The notes beneath the pieces were generated by a model. The model did no database searches. It worked only from the letters and a program-made list of their open reading frames with translations, and was not told the origin of the DNA. The position numbers and the translations under genes are program-made. A stretch of DNA of 64,000 nucleotides from Margaritifera margaritifera (Eukaryota; Mollusca; Bivalvia; Unionida; Margaritiferidae): the NCBI GenBank assembly GCA_029931535.1, contig JAQPZY010000848.1:1-64000 (forward strand), written 5' to 3'. Of this stretch, positions 12,213-26,200 are shown one piece after another. Within the stretch, counting starts at the first letter, position 1, and each line of letters opens with the position of its first letter.

Positions 12213-13169
12213 TACAGGGTTAAGGTCTAATAAAGGCATATAATTTGCTACAGAGTTAAGGTCTAATAAAGACACACAATGTGCAACAGAGTTAAGGTCT
12301 AATAAAGGTACATAATTTGCTACAGGGTTAAGGTCTAATAAAGACACACAATGTGCAACAGAGTTAAGGCCTAATAAAAGGCATATAATTTGCTAGAGGG
12401 TTAAGGTCTAATAAAAGGTACATAATTTGCTACATAGTTAAAGTCTAATAAAGGCACAATTTGATACAGAGTTAGGGTCTAATAAAAGGCATATAATTTG
12501 CTACAGAGTTAAGGTCTAATAAGAGCACATAATTTGCTACAGAGTTAAGATCTAATAAAAGGCGTATAATTTGCTACAGAGTTAAGGTCTAATAAAGGCA
12601 CACAATTTGCTACAGAGTTAAGGTCTAATAAAAGGCATATAATTTGCTAGATGGTTAAGGTCTAATAAAGGCGCACAATTTGCTACAGAATTAAGGTCTG
12701 ATGAAGGCACACAATTTGCTACAGGGTTAAGGTCTAATAAAAGGTACACAATTTGCTACAGAGTTAAGGTCTAATAAAGGCACACAATTTGCTACATGGT
12801 TAAGGTCTAATAAAGGCACATCATTTGCTACAAGGTTAAGGTCTAATAAAGACATACAATTTGCTACAGGGTTAAGGTCTAAAAAAAAGGTACTCAATTT
12901 GCTACATGGTTAAGGTCTAATAAAGGCACATCATTTGCTACAGGGTTAAGGTCTAATAAAGGCATACAATTTGCTACAGGGTTAAGGTCTAATAAAGGCA
13001 CACAATTTGCTACAGAGTTAAGGTCTAATAAAAGGCATATAATTTGCTACAGGGTTAAGGTCTAATAAAGGCACATAAGTTGCTACAGAGTTAAGGTCTA
13101 ATAAAAGGCACACAAGTTGCTACAGAGTTAAGGTCTAATAAAAGGGATATAATTTGCTACAGGGTTAGG
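12213..13169 (+). repeat. 36-bp minisatellite, about 26 units
   Basis: Each unit carries GTTAAGGTCTAATAAAGG followed by a variable CACACA/CATATA part and ATTTGCTACAG. Units vary by A-run length, so the period wanders between 35 and 37 and no long frame is kept. Confidence 0.93.
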
Positions 13170-13239
13170 CCCTTCACGCTGTAGGTTCTCTTTAGTGTAG
13201 ACTTGTTATGTTCAACATTAGTTGTAAAGTTTTTGGCAA

Positions 13240-13610
13240 TATTTAAAACGGTACGAAGACGCTACTGTAAATAAACTGTCCAGTATAATATCAAAACGGT
13301 TGGAAACAGTGCGAAGACGAAACGGTACGATTAGGTGGACCGTTGGGAACGGTGCGGATCGATACGAAACATGTGCTGACCCTGTCAGAAAGAAACGATT
13401 TGAACGGTTGCTATTTGAAAGTGTTTAGTATAGACCGTTATACTGTACAGGTAGTGTCAAATTTATATTTAATTGGAGAAATACGGGTGGTGGGACGCTG
13501 GAAACCATTTTGAAACGGTGCGGTGACGAAGAGGCGATTGATGGACGGGTAGAAATGGTACTAAACGGGCGGAGACGGTATGCAAAACTGTTATCGAGTT
13601 TAAAAGGTAA
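13240..13610 (+). repeat. Degenerate AACGGT-rich short repeat region
   Basis: Recurrent GAAACGGTGCGAAGACG-like words at irregular spacing; no coding signal. Confidence 0.45.
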
Positions 13611-13650
13611 AACGATTACTATAGACACAAAATGACATTATCACTGTTGC

Positions 13651-13768
13651 TGATGTATGTATGTATGTATGTATGTATGTATGTATGTCTGTATGTATGT
13701 ATGTATGTATGTATGTATGTATGTATGTATTTATGTATGTATGTATGTCTGTATGTATGCATGCATGC
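13651..13768 (+). repeat. (ATGT)n microsatellite
   Basis: Tandem ATGT with a few CTGT and TTAT interruptions, ending in ATGC units. Confidence 0.95.
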
Positions 13769-13769
13769 T

Positions 13770-15112
13770 TTTACCTCACGGGGAAAAAGGCATAGATGGA
13801 TGGATTGATAGGTCCGTCACGTAATTATGATTGGCCTCTCCCCGCAGTCTCCATAAATGAGGTAAATATATTGTCAAACATCAGAGTATTGTAGCTGCTT
13901 TAATTGCCTCATATTAGTTATTTCGTTAGTTTGAACATTGTGAAATATACTAAATATTGTGACATATGTGAAATATTGTAACATATGTTCAATATTGTGC
14001 CACATAATAGTTGCTAAAAATAAGTTTCTAGATTGTCTCTCCATCATACCTGCCATGTAGTTTTACTCTATTTTACATACCAAGAACAAGGCATTTAATA
14101 TTACTTTGTCAATGTAATCTTAATTTTGAATACAACTTTTACATTATTTAACAACAGAGTTTGACGTATCTTGAAGAAAAGTTACATTTTGTCCTGCTAA
14201 CTTTCTAGATCTGATGAACCGACAGGATGACCCCATGTGCAAAATTAGACATCTTGACTCCCTCACGATCTCTAAAACATCTGCTTCTGGTAATCCTATT
14301 GCATGACGAGGCAATTTTGATATTGTATCACAACCATTTGCGATCGGTATGCCAATTATGTTAGTACTATCTTCTGCACCCTCTTTGAATGTTTTCAATG
14401 TCTTTGCTCTCTGACACTAAATCACAGGTATCTTGGGTAAGTTATCTCAATTTTACAAATTATAGCTATTATCTTTTTTTTACTTATTCTATATTTCAAT
14501 TTGTCTTAGATTTTCTAAAAACAAATTACATTGCCAAATACATTGAAAAGTTTTTAATTGGATCCCTTCTTCTTCTTCATAATCTACCTTTTTGCACTGC
14601 ATTGTAGTAAACTTTGTTATTCTGCTAGCACTTTTACTTGTTATCATTTCTGGGAGGGGTTGGCACCAGAGCATAATCTCTTGAAATAACTCACCCAGAG
14701 GAAGAAAAACTATCAGGGAAGGGGCATACAGCGGCCTATTGTTTCGGTGGGGGCGGTGGGTGGGAGAGTGGACTATAGTCCGTGGGAAAGTTTGCTCTTT
14801 AAAACTGTGTTTTACTTTCTGCAAGTCAAGTTTGTATTCGTAATGTGCGCAAGATTTATGTCGAACCGATTAATCCGTAAATACATTTACTCACTACAAA
14901 CCAAATATATACATCAATTTATAAATCTGTGTACTAACAATATTTTCCTTATACTTTCTCTCCATATTTTATAGTTGATTCACGGTAGAGTGGCACGATA
15001 TGGATTTACGCTGTATAAAGCTACATAAATACATTCATGTACCGGTGCATTTTTTGTTGTTGAAAATATTAAAAATTGCAATGCAAATATGGAGTAAACG
15101 ATATATATATAT

Positions 15113-15169
<57 letters not shown>

Positions 15170-15400
15170 TATAATGTATTGTTATAATTGCATTGTATAT
15201 TTATAAATATATTCAAAACTATGTTGCGTGTATTTGTACCAGAAATAAGTAATGGAATCTGTCAATTTTGCAGTAATAAAAACTTTTAAAATAATATGAG
15301 AAAGACTAAGAGGGAGTGTAACATTTTGTCACTTGCAATTAAAAATAAAGAAAAATATTACTTAAGAATGGTGTAGAGAAGAAAAGTCCACGATTTTTCA
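13770..15400. other. Unassigned region with one coding-like minus-strand frame
   Basis: Frame 14144-14398 minus (84 codons, containing GIPIANGCDTISKLPRH and ADVLEIVRESRCLIL) has coding-like composition but matches nothing I know. The rest is AT-rich. GGACTATAGTCC at 14770-14781 is a perfect 12-bp palindrome. An (AT)n/(CATA)n run fills 15101-15165. Confidence 0.35.
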
Positions 15401-15449
15401 TGCACATAAGCGGACTATATACAGTCCAAACATTTAGCCTCTTCCTAGA

Positions 15450-15500
15450 TGACGTCAAATAACTAAGGTCAAAACATTGTAACCTCCCCTTTTATAAAGA
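15450..15500 (+). promoter_or_regulatory. Promoter-like CRE plus TATA box
   Basis: TGACGTCA (15450-15457), the full palindromic cAMP-response element, stands 34 bases before TTTATAAAG (15491-15499). Both lie 1.7 kb upstream of the receptor signal-peptide exon, so an untranslated first exon could start near 15520. Just upstream GGACTATATACAGTCC (15412-15427) is an interrupted palindrome. No transcript evidence is available. Confidence 0.35.
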
Positions 15501-15776
15501 GTGCCTAGCAAGAGCCTCAATCATATTACAGCATAATTACCGAAGGGTAACAACCAATACGGAAAAAATACAGCTTCGTCATTTTCTACCATTGCCAAAT
15601 TTTAATTGCAAATGTTTATCTCGGACGTCTGTATTTTCACTGTGGGGATATGGAATAAACTTCATTTGGAAAATTCGTGTAAGACTCGAAGTAGATCTTT
15701 CTAGTGGATGCATTATCTATAAGTAGCAAGCTCGTCCTTCTGTGGGCTAGACTTTTGTAGAAATAGTTATAATTCA

Positions 15777-15986
15777 ATGACGGAAAGTCGCCTTCAAAAA
15801 CGCAATCTTGAAGGAAGGACGAATCAGACCAAAACCCAGTCGACGACTCAGAATACGACCCAGTTGACGACTCAGACCACAACACAGTCAACGAATCAGA
15901 ATACAGCCCAGTCGACGACTCAGACCAAGACCCAGTCGACGAATTCTCAGAATACGATCCAGTCGGCGACTAACGGCACGAGATAG
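15777..15986 (+). repeat. 24-bp-type minisatellite with a Thr/Gln-rich open frame
   Basis: From about 15830 to 15970 words like CAGTCGACGACTCAGA recur. The plus-strand frame reads TQSTTQNTTQ repeats for about 50 residues from an ATG at 15777. Low complexity and variable spacing suggest a repeat and not a gene; a short first exon cannot be excluded. Confidence 0.5.
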
Positions 15987-16469
15987 TCGACGACAAGAGC
16001 GACACAGACAGAGACGCACAGAACGACCTAGGCAACAACCAGGCGGCGAGCCGAAGCCGGAAATACGACAAATCCCGCTGGAGTAGAAATCTGTCACATT
16101 CTGGAGATCCAGACATTAGGCGGATTCAGTGGGGTTTCACTTCAACATAAATACCTCTCCTAAAGACATTAGAGGGCGAGTCTCGTGGTAGCGTGGTAGT
16201 CAACTGCTACAATATTTAAAAGATTTATGATCATTATAAAGAAAGTTCAACCAAACCTTTAAACATTTTATTGCCAAGATCATATACCTGTATACAAGGC
16301 AAAAGGATTAGAAACAAATTTTTCAACGTACAAGTTCTTCTTTATTTTAAACTGAATTCAATAATTAATGAGCATCTGGTAAGTGTTCTGGAACACGTCA
16401 AGACAGTCAAAATAACCATAATGTTGATAACTCTGGATTGCTTTAATGTTTTATGAAATTTGTGTGGAA

Positions 16470-16795
16470 GTATCTACAACTGCATTGCATATAAAGGGAC
16501 ATATCTACAACTTCATTGCATACGAAGAGACATATCTACAACTTTCTTGCATGTGAAAGGATATATAAACAACTTTCTTGCATATAAAGGGACATATTTA
16601 AACCTTTGTTGCATATAAAGGGACATATACTTTATGGCATATAAAGGGACGTATTTAGAACTTTGTTGCATATAAAGGAACATATTTAGAACTTTATTGC
16701 ATATAAAGGGACATATCTGGAACTATGACAACCTTATTACATATAAATGAACATAATTAAAACTTTATTGCATATGAAGGGACATATATTTTTTT
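16470..16795 (+). repeat. About 31-bp minisatellite, about 10 units
   Basis: Units contain TTGCATATAAAGGGACATAT followed by variable TTAGAACTT. Unit length varies from 26 to 38. No frame is kept. Confidence 0.85.
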
Positions 16796-17173
16796 ATATC
16801 GCTTCCTCTCAAGACAACAATTTCTACAACAGCCAACATCTTTTCTTTCTCCGTTTGGTAAGGTTTACATGTTGTTATCTCACGTTATGTTGCACGAACA
16901 GAGAGGAAATATATTTAAATACATCTTGAAGAATTACATTATTTCACAACATTGTACTTTCTGGTCACAATGACCTATTATTCTAGACTTTGCTTCCAAT
17001 AAGATTATTGTAAGTTCCTGGAACGCAATTCATTAACGATCCTGTGTGGGTGTTTTATGTTGCATTTTTTTTTAATGCCTTGAATTAAATTTACTGATGT
17101 TCATGTTGATACAACGCGATATTGATTTTTACGTAAAACCATCTTATTTACTGATTCTTTGTTCTTTTTTAAG

Positions 17174-17275
17174 ACATGAAACCACTGGATGAAGAAACAA
17201 CAGAAGCTTGAATCATAATGTCTAAGTCAAGTCCTTTTGTATGCTTTCTTCTGTGTACACTGTTTCAAGTGAGAG
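17174..17275 (+). CDS. Receptor exon 1: 5' UTR end plus signal peptide
   Basis: A pyrimidine-rich acceptor (ttgttcttttttaag) ends at 17173, so an untranslated exon may start at 17174. The ATG is at 17218-17220 and is preceded in frame by TGA nine bases upstream, so no longer start exists. It encodes MSKSSPFVCFLLCTLFQVR, a typical signal peptide with a hydrophobic core. The donor is AGAG/GTAAG at 17275/17276. The exon ends in phase 1, which matches the two leftover bases at the start of the 36234 exon. Assignment to the receptor rests on that phase match and on the lack of a better partner. Confidence 0.55.
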
Positions 17276-17368
17276 GTAAGACTTCCTTATTAAAGGATAA
17301 AACGCCTTGCTAATAAAGATATCAACAAACAATGGAGATGATTGGTTCTAACAAAAAGGTCTGATTAA

Positions 17369-17414
<46 letters not shown>

Positions 17415-18188
17415 ATGTATGATGTTTATATAATATTATAAATATTTTAGGAAATTATAAATGTTTCTTCACTTTAATATTTGCTTAAATCTTTATGTTT
17501 ATTAGGAAAAACATGTATAACTAGTGTCCTTGAATTAGGTTGTTTTGATCAATATGTTTTCTCAATTTGAAGGTCAAGGTTGAATTTTTGTTTACAAGTA
17601 AAAATTCCATTAAGATGACACACATTCTAGAACATTCTGTCATGTGACCAATCTAGAACATTCTGTCATGTGACCAATCTTTATATATATCATGTTTGGT
17701 GGACATTTTTTCAGTTTTGACATTACCATCAGTCTTGTAAAGAGCTATTACAGTTGTGAAAATTCATTACAAATTCTAAGAGAGGAATTATTTTAAATAT
17801 TCATTGGATTATAACAGTGCTCATAAACTTTTGGATTTTGGATTTTTAATTGATGATTTTGGAATTTATGTGAACTTATATTCAGATATTTTGGAATACT
17901 TCATTTTGACATCAGCACATCAAAGATTACTAGTACATCGGGACTTTGGAGACCATTAGCACATCATAACATTCAAGGACACAGCCGTGAATTTGGAACA
18001 TTCTATATTTAGGACTTGTGATTAGAACAATCATTCTTATTGGATTATTAGGATTACAAAAACACATTACTGTAAGTGACTTTGATTTTTCATTTTAATT
18101 ATCTAGTAATAAATTGCTTGTTGATTTCTTACTTGATTTTTTGGTTTCACTTTCTTTTTGTTACATTTTTCTTAGACCATAGAGTCGT

Positions 18189-18282
<94 letters not shown>

Positions 18283-19534
18283 TGTTATCCCTGATGACGT
18301 AATTTGTATTAAGTATAAAGTAAACACTAGGAATTTTAACTGTCTGGAATTGTTAAAGTTTAGGATTTCTTATGTTTAAGAGGTTTTTCAGCTATGTATT
18401 TGCTGATATAGACTTAGTAATATTCAGAACCAAGTCTAGGTTTAAAGCCCTATCTGTATTGGTTGTACTGCCTTTGTCTATGATGAAATGTACATTATAT
18501 CAAATAACAGATCTTTCAAAATTTCCAGTTGAAACTCCGTGTTTTAAAGTCATTTATTTAAATTACTATTGAACTAACATGGCATATCAAATGAATGATT
18601 ACTATTGAACTAAAATGGCATATCAAATGAATGATTCAGAAACACTCTCCTAAGAGCTAAATCATTATTTGCTAAATTTACATGTACAAAATGCCTTAAG
18701 CATTGCGAGAAAGCAAACAAATGCGTTACATGACTCACATAGATATGTATACTGATACACAAGAAACACTCTTTCGTGTTCGATCATGACAAGATATCGA
18801 TACTAACATTGGACTTTAAACTGTTCCATCAGGCAGTCTTGCTTGAAAGTAGTGGAGTTATTACGAGACAATCGTATTGTGTGTCACGATCATTTGTTAA
18901 AATGACTGTTCAGCTAAAATGGAATATCAAATGAGTGATTAGAAAACACTTTCTAAAGACCAATATAATTAATTGCTAAATTTACATGTATACAATGCTG
19001 GAAACGATAGCAAAAATGATAAAAAGCTGTCTATTCCCACAACGCACGTGTGGGGAAATTAGAGTAATTACGGAAAAACTGGTTTAAAGAAATAAATTTT
19101 TAATTTACAGGCACATAATGATGGAAAGGAAAAACTTATCATTCCCACTACATATGTGGGAGAGAATACTGTGACCCTGACATACTAATATCCATGATAG
19201 AAATGTCTGAAATACATTCTGTTATCATGATGCAGGAGGAAATGTATAAAAGTACCACAATAAAGAAAGTTGTGCATATCTACACAAAAGTGGAAACTTT
19301 GTTTATGTTTATAGCATGGTAGATAGACAAACTATTTTAATATTGTAATAGGGATTTACTAAGTACCTGAGGAACTCGAAGGAAGAGCAGATAAATGTAA
19401 GACACCTTCGGGTAATGATAAAAATATCTAACACAAACTAAGATTAATGATACTAGAAAATTCCATCAGTAATTAGAGTTCTTATCAGTGTGTGCTTGAT
19501 CAGCTTAATCAGCTTAGTTGATACCGTAAATAAT

Positions 19535-19602
<68 letters not shown>

Positions 19603-20156
19603 CTCAAAGAATAAAAACAACGTAATCAAAGTGTAATTCTCCGTTGATTAGCGCTCAAAAGATTGCTCGCCGGCAGGAAACAGTGATAACGCAAAACTGT
19701 CAGCGCTAGTAGTACGACGAATGATGATCAGCACCCACCCACCCATCGGCTATTAATAATTTCCACACCCCACCGATCCACCATCTGCTATTATTAATTT
19801 CCACGCCCCACCCACCCACCATCGGCTATTTATAATCCACCCCACCCACTCACCTAATAGGGCTTACTTTATAACGAGAACCATATACCAGAACATATGA
19901 GTCAATAGACTGGTAACCGTTATCCATCTTACTACCTACTATTTGATATGCTGTAAATTTAGTCAGGTACATAAATAGAAACTGTACAATCTGACAGCTG
20001 CAACAGGGATATGACAATAGAATGATGGAAAAAGGTGAAGCATGGTATCAACGATGTCAGCAGTGCGAATACATAAAAGTCGGATTATTATTATTACATA
20101 TCGGAAATCAATAATGATGAAAAGGTATAAATGTAAGTTGTAAGTATGGTAGGGCG

Positions 20157-20236
<80 letters not shown>

Positions 20237-23200
20237 TGTTCTGGAACTCATTCTAACCTTCAGTTAAACCGGACATTGCACCAGTATTTAAAGAGATGAA
20301 ATTCTACTACTCAGGAAACAACTATTTCATATAGAAGCCATTAAACAATTTTGATGACTAACTATAAGCTTTGACAGTCAATAGAAACATAGCACAATTG
20401 CATATAAAATTCTGCCAAAATAAATTAAAATTAGCAGTACGAATGCAACAACCGGATGTGGAATACTGTATCTTACTGGTATTTATAGATCAAAGTGTAC
20501 CAGAGTTAGTAAAATCGATATACAGATCAAAGTGTACCAGAGTTTGTAAAATCGATATACAGATCAAAGTGTACCAGAGTTTGTAAAATCGATATACAGG
20601 TTTCACATTTACGAAAACTGTAATCTGAATGTGCAGAGTCATAACCTGATGAACAAGCTTTTAATTTAGTCAACAACAACATTGGTCTGAAACGATTTAA
20701 TATAATCTGTGATAACTTTAACATTCAACTAAATCATGACTGGAGATACATCAATGGAAAAATAAATACTTGATTGGTAATGAACCCAAAGAACATAAAA
20801 CGGTACAACAGAGGTTTGAAGAGCGTACATCTGCTGATATGTTAAAAGTTTGCAAACGTCATAATGGCCATGTGGAAGGTATTGCTGAAAACTGGAGTAA
20901 TTTGTGTGATTATGAACTTAACTCAGTGACATGTGATGAAGATAATAAAGAAACCTATAGATTATGTGGTCTAAAGGTCAGAGGTCATGGTAAGTCTAAC
21001 AAGAAAATAATAACTTCTGCACAGTTTGTTTAGTTCAAGACCGCATACCTTGAGCAAAGGTCGAGATCTCCAGAGTTAACCATGCCCTACAAGTAACTAC
21101 AAAGAGGACTATTAAACAAAGAGATGGAGTATAGTGTGTCATTCACGGAACTCTTGCACCCTTTTAATATACCTGTAAAACTGCTGTTATTACTGGAGTG
21201 TCTGTCTATTACAAAATTAAATCTTTTACGAAACAAAAGAAGAGACTGAAATATGTGATCCAAAATCTCCTCCGTAATAAAGTTCTCAATTTTGAAAGCC
21301 TCGACATTTTTTAGATCTTGTATCTCTCTTTCAGATGGCATCGTAACACTTTTATGTCTGTTGTTACTGATTTACACGAATCTTGTGTTTGACCAGTGAA
21401 AGCATTGTCTCTGTTGTTTTGAGTTGGATAGTCGTAAGAAGCACATGGAATATCATGATTTATATCAAGATTACTTTCATCAACACCTTCAAGCTCTTTG
21501 AGGTATAGCAATGTTCTGTAGAAATCAATAGATGCAACACGGAGTATTTTCAATTTCGTGCCTGGTTTAAGGTTTTAATTTAATACCGGTAACATTCTAA
21601 CTCTTGTGATGTGAATTAATCAGACATTTTCGTAGTAGTGGTATTTTATATTAATGTTCTGTTTCATGTATACATTTACGTGTTCTCTATTTTCTTTATT
21701 GCATCTTGTATGGTAATCTGTATTTTCTTCTCTCTACAATTTGCTGTATTCACTTTGCAAAGGCTTGCAGTTAAAATTAGTTTTGCAATACTCTGTTATG
21801 TCTTTTTCTATTTTGCATTTGGAACATGTCCTAGAATGCATCATTTCTATTTTACTATTTTATTGACGTTAACTTTTCAGTAGGTAAATTTACTACTATG
21901 AGTGATCTTCCAGATAACTTTAAAAGCATGTTTTCGTTAACTTGACAATTTCTTTGCAAACTAATTGGAAGGTGGAGAAGACAAAAATAGAATTGATGAT
22001 GAACAAATCACTAGAAAATGTAATTTCACAAAAAGGGGGGGGGGGGTGCACTTAACGTTAAACATGGCAGGCAAGCAGCCTGAAAAACGTTCATGGGAAT
22101 TTAATAGTGCTGAAGCAGCGAGCTTAAGACAGAAGCAAGATAAAACTGTAGCACAACAAGATGAGACAAGTTCGCTTAGCAGATATAAAATGTATTACTG
22201 GGTAGGTGTAGCTTAACACAAGGAGCAAGGTAAAACTGTAGCATCACAAGAAGATACAAGTTCGCATAGCACAAACAAAATGTATTACGGGGTAGGTGTT
22301 AGTATTGTTGTCTTAGGTTTTGAATTGAAGTGGACAAAGAGCACAGTTGGTTACATTGTCAAACCTACTATACCAGATAATTCTACCCAAGAATAACCAC
22401 TTAAATAAGTTACTCTACCAAAAGATCAGCAAAATCCAGTTGCAGAACTTGTTGTGGCAAAGCGAAGAATATCGTGACATTTTGCATTAATAAAAAGAAA
22501 GTAAGACAAACAACATAATTGACACTATTTACTGTTCAACGATTAACTCAGTTCTTACAGTCAGTTGCAACATGCTTTTGAAGAAGATAATTAAGATATA
22601 GATAGGTTCACCAACAAATATGAAATTTGAGGAAGTCATAAAGTTGATTATTCCAATTTCATAATCAAGTTTAGAATTGACTACTTGATAACACATGAGA
22701 TACTATCAGACAAAGTAATGAAGTACATAGTTTGGGTAAAAATTAGTACCAGTAGACCTCAGAATAATTACATTTCACAGTCGAAAAACAAACAGAAGAA
22801 AACTGCAAAATCAGCTAAGCCAAAATTATAACAGATACATAAATCGCTAAACAAAATCCCCAATAAACCTGTTACAAATCTTAAATCTAAGCTTTACATA
22901 TATTAAAAATATCAACTGCGCCACCTTTGTATCTTATACTTTCTGAAACATTGGTTTTAATTTTAGTTTGCAAAAGATCAAAGAAATTAATAATGATTTT
23001 TGAAAGCATTGAACATTACAGGTTTGTTTGTAGGAGTCACAGAAATAGCAAAAGAATTATAATCCATCTGGCATTTAATGGGTTTGGTCCAACTTCACAG
23101 GTATTTGTGGTTAAACACGACGAGATAGTAACCTCTGTCATAAGTAAATTAAAATTTTTTGATGATATGGTGAGTAGGGCAATAAGCGTTAATTAAACGA

Positions 23201-26200
23201 GTTATTAGGAATTGAATTTGATAGCTGCAGAGTACAACAGATACAAGGTGGTAACAAATGCAGCCAGGGAGAAAATAAGCAACACCGGAAGTTAAAATAT
23301 TAAAGAGCAGTAAAGACTTTTTAGAAGAGCAAAAGAAACTTAAAGATAAATAAATTTTACTGAAGCATGCAGCAAACAGGAAATGTGTAATCGTTTCAAC
23401 AACTGAGGTAATGAAATAATTGCTAAACTCGTAAAATGATGCAAATTTTTAAAAAAAACTTTAACTCTCTGTTGTATAAATTTCTCTGATTCAAATGGAA
23501 AGCTATATTACCACGAAATAATTATTGGATAAAGAAATATATTTTACCAATCTTACTGATAACAGAAATGGCAATCTATCTATTTAATTACGGAGAATAA
23601 AGTTTGTTACTGGTTATTACACCCTTTCCTATGATTTGAAAAAATAAACATATTTTATTACATTAACAGCAAGAATAAAACACAGACTGTTCTAATTTCT
23701 GATCGTTGAAATAACTTTGAAATGTAAATGAAGAAAGTCAAAGAAGGTATTACAGCAAATAAGGACAATGAAGAAATTTAACATCGATTGCTTGAAACGC
23801 AACTCTAAAATTATCGTCACTGCGAGCAACAATTACACAAAGTGCATAAGCAACTACAATTCTAAAGTGTTAGGATTCGATAGCCAGAGATCTCAATACA
23901 GACATCTATTGGATTGATACAGGTTGTAAGTTTCTGAAACCTAAGTATTTATACATTTTCCTTGAGCAGACCAATAACACCAGAAATATTCTATTCGTGT
24001 TTTCTGGAGCCTCTACCTGTTAGAGAATGCTGTTCAAGGTGACTTTATTTCGTACAGTGGTAATGGTCATTACAGGCAATTACAAAGTAGTGCTAAAACC
24101 AGACTAAAGATCAACATTAAAGACGAAGAGGAAAAGTAATAGATTTTCACGGTATGCCTGCAACATATTTTTAACGTTCAGTGCATAACACTAGAATGAT
24201 GAGAGAAATACCTTTAAGAGGTTCCAGTAATCTTGGTTTTAAATTCGTAGAGAAAGAATATGAGTTAGATGTGACATTAGATCAATCAATAAACAATTAC
24301 TGCACTTGTAATAAACAATTACTGCACTTGTAATAAACAATTACTGCACTTGTAATGAAAATGTCACACTTGATTCACCACAAATAAGTTAAAAAGGAGA
24401 CTGAACAGCGTGTAAGAAAGACACAAAAACTGATCCAGAATTTTTTTTTAAATTGAGCGATAGAAAATATACTGATTGCTGTGGAAGTATTCCGCATCAT
24501 GATTTATTATCAGGGGTATAAACTGAGGCAACAGTTTACATAAGCAACACATTATTTCTTCAACAAGCAACAAAAACTCCCGGAAGTCAGTAATGTAAGT
24601 ATTAAAATTTGTTAAAATCTTCACCATTGTATCTGGTTTGATTTGAAAAGTACACGTGATAATAGATTCCATGATACAGGTTCTAAATTAGCTGACGCTC
24701 AACAAGGCATACACCTGTAGATAAACATAAACGATGTAGTAAATGCACACAAAATGTATATTCATTTTGCTTCCGATGCTTATGTTCAAAACTACTAAAT
24801 AAAATATATATTAAAAAATCCCATTGAATTAAGTGGATGAATTACATTTTGAGATTTAAGATGGTGGTATTTTTGGTGAATGTGACTGATGTAATGTGAA
24901 TGGTGCAGTTGAGAAATAAAAAGCAGTTAAGAATGTGTATGATATGTGGGGTGTAAATAATAATTACAAGATATTTCCAAAACATCAAAAAAAAAGAAAG
25001 AAAGAAAGAATATGACAAATAATCCGCCTGAAAAATGTAATGCGATGTCTGTTTTCCAAACAATGTCCAAGTGAAATAATAAAAGTTATTATAGATGCAG
25101 TAAGAAAGGATAACATAGGCATTTCTTTGACTTTGTTGTCTTCATCTGTCCAACCATTATGGAGTAAAATGTGTTAACTGAAAACAATGTAGTACTAGTG
25201 ATTATATGAGAACGGACAGTTAAAAAGTTGAAGGAAAAGAAAATAAATACATTTTTAATGTGTTTCGATTTGCCTTGTTTGTACAAACTCATTGCATATA
25301 TATATTTTTTTATATATTTCATTGTTTTTCTATCTGTACTATCAGAAGGCACTTTGTTACTTTTTGAAATGTTGTACTTGGCATCAATGAGTCTTCAACA
25401 TCTCCAATTCAAACACTATCTTCATTCCTCTTGTTCGGAAAGATCAGATCATCCACACATCAGATGATCCATGTGTTTTGTTTTTGTTTCTTTTTTGTTC
25501 TTTTTTTTTTAATACCCACCACCTTTGAAGATTTTAGACTGGTATTCAGAAACTCGATAGAATGAACACCCAGAAGTTCGGAAGTTTTTAGCTTACCTAG
25601 CCACATGCCAAGAACACTTATAGTATGGCCCTGCGTCCGTCGTCAGATGTCCGTCCGTCCGTCAACACTTGTTCGTGAACACTCTACATACCATATTTCT
25701 AAGATCTGATTTGGTAGGTAAGTTTATACCATGAAGATCTCGAAAGAATTTGAATATGAACGACATCCAGGCATATTCATTTGGTGATCTTGCTTCTGTT
25801 TAGTTGACCTTGAGAACACTCTAGAGGCTATATTTTTGATCAGATTTTGATAAGATTTAGTATGTAATCTTATATCATTATGATTCCGGAATAGTTGGAT
25901 TATGAGCGACATCAATACATATTAATAAAGTGGCAATGCATCTGACTGGATTAACACTCTAGAGGACTCCAGCTTTTTTTGATCAGATTTTGACCAGATT
26001 TGGTATGTACAGTTTTATCATCGAGATCTCTGATAATCTCGACTATGACCGACGTCTACGAATAGTAATGATGTGATCTAGCAAATGATTGGTTGAGCTT
26101 GTAAACACGCTATATACTATATTCCTACTCGGATTTTGGTCAGATTTGGAATGTAAGCTTATATTATTAACATGTTTGAAGGGTTCAGTTATAACTGACA

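Noticed and set aside
12213..13169. CRISPR-like array
   Set aside because: The units are continuous tandem copies without unique spacers, in eukaryotic DNA.
15777..15986. Threonine/glutamine-rich secreted protein
   Set aside because: The frame follows a short tandem repeat, has no signal peptide and stops soon after the repeat.
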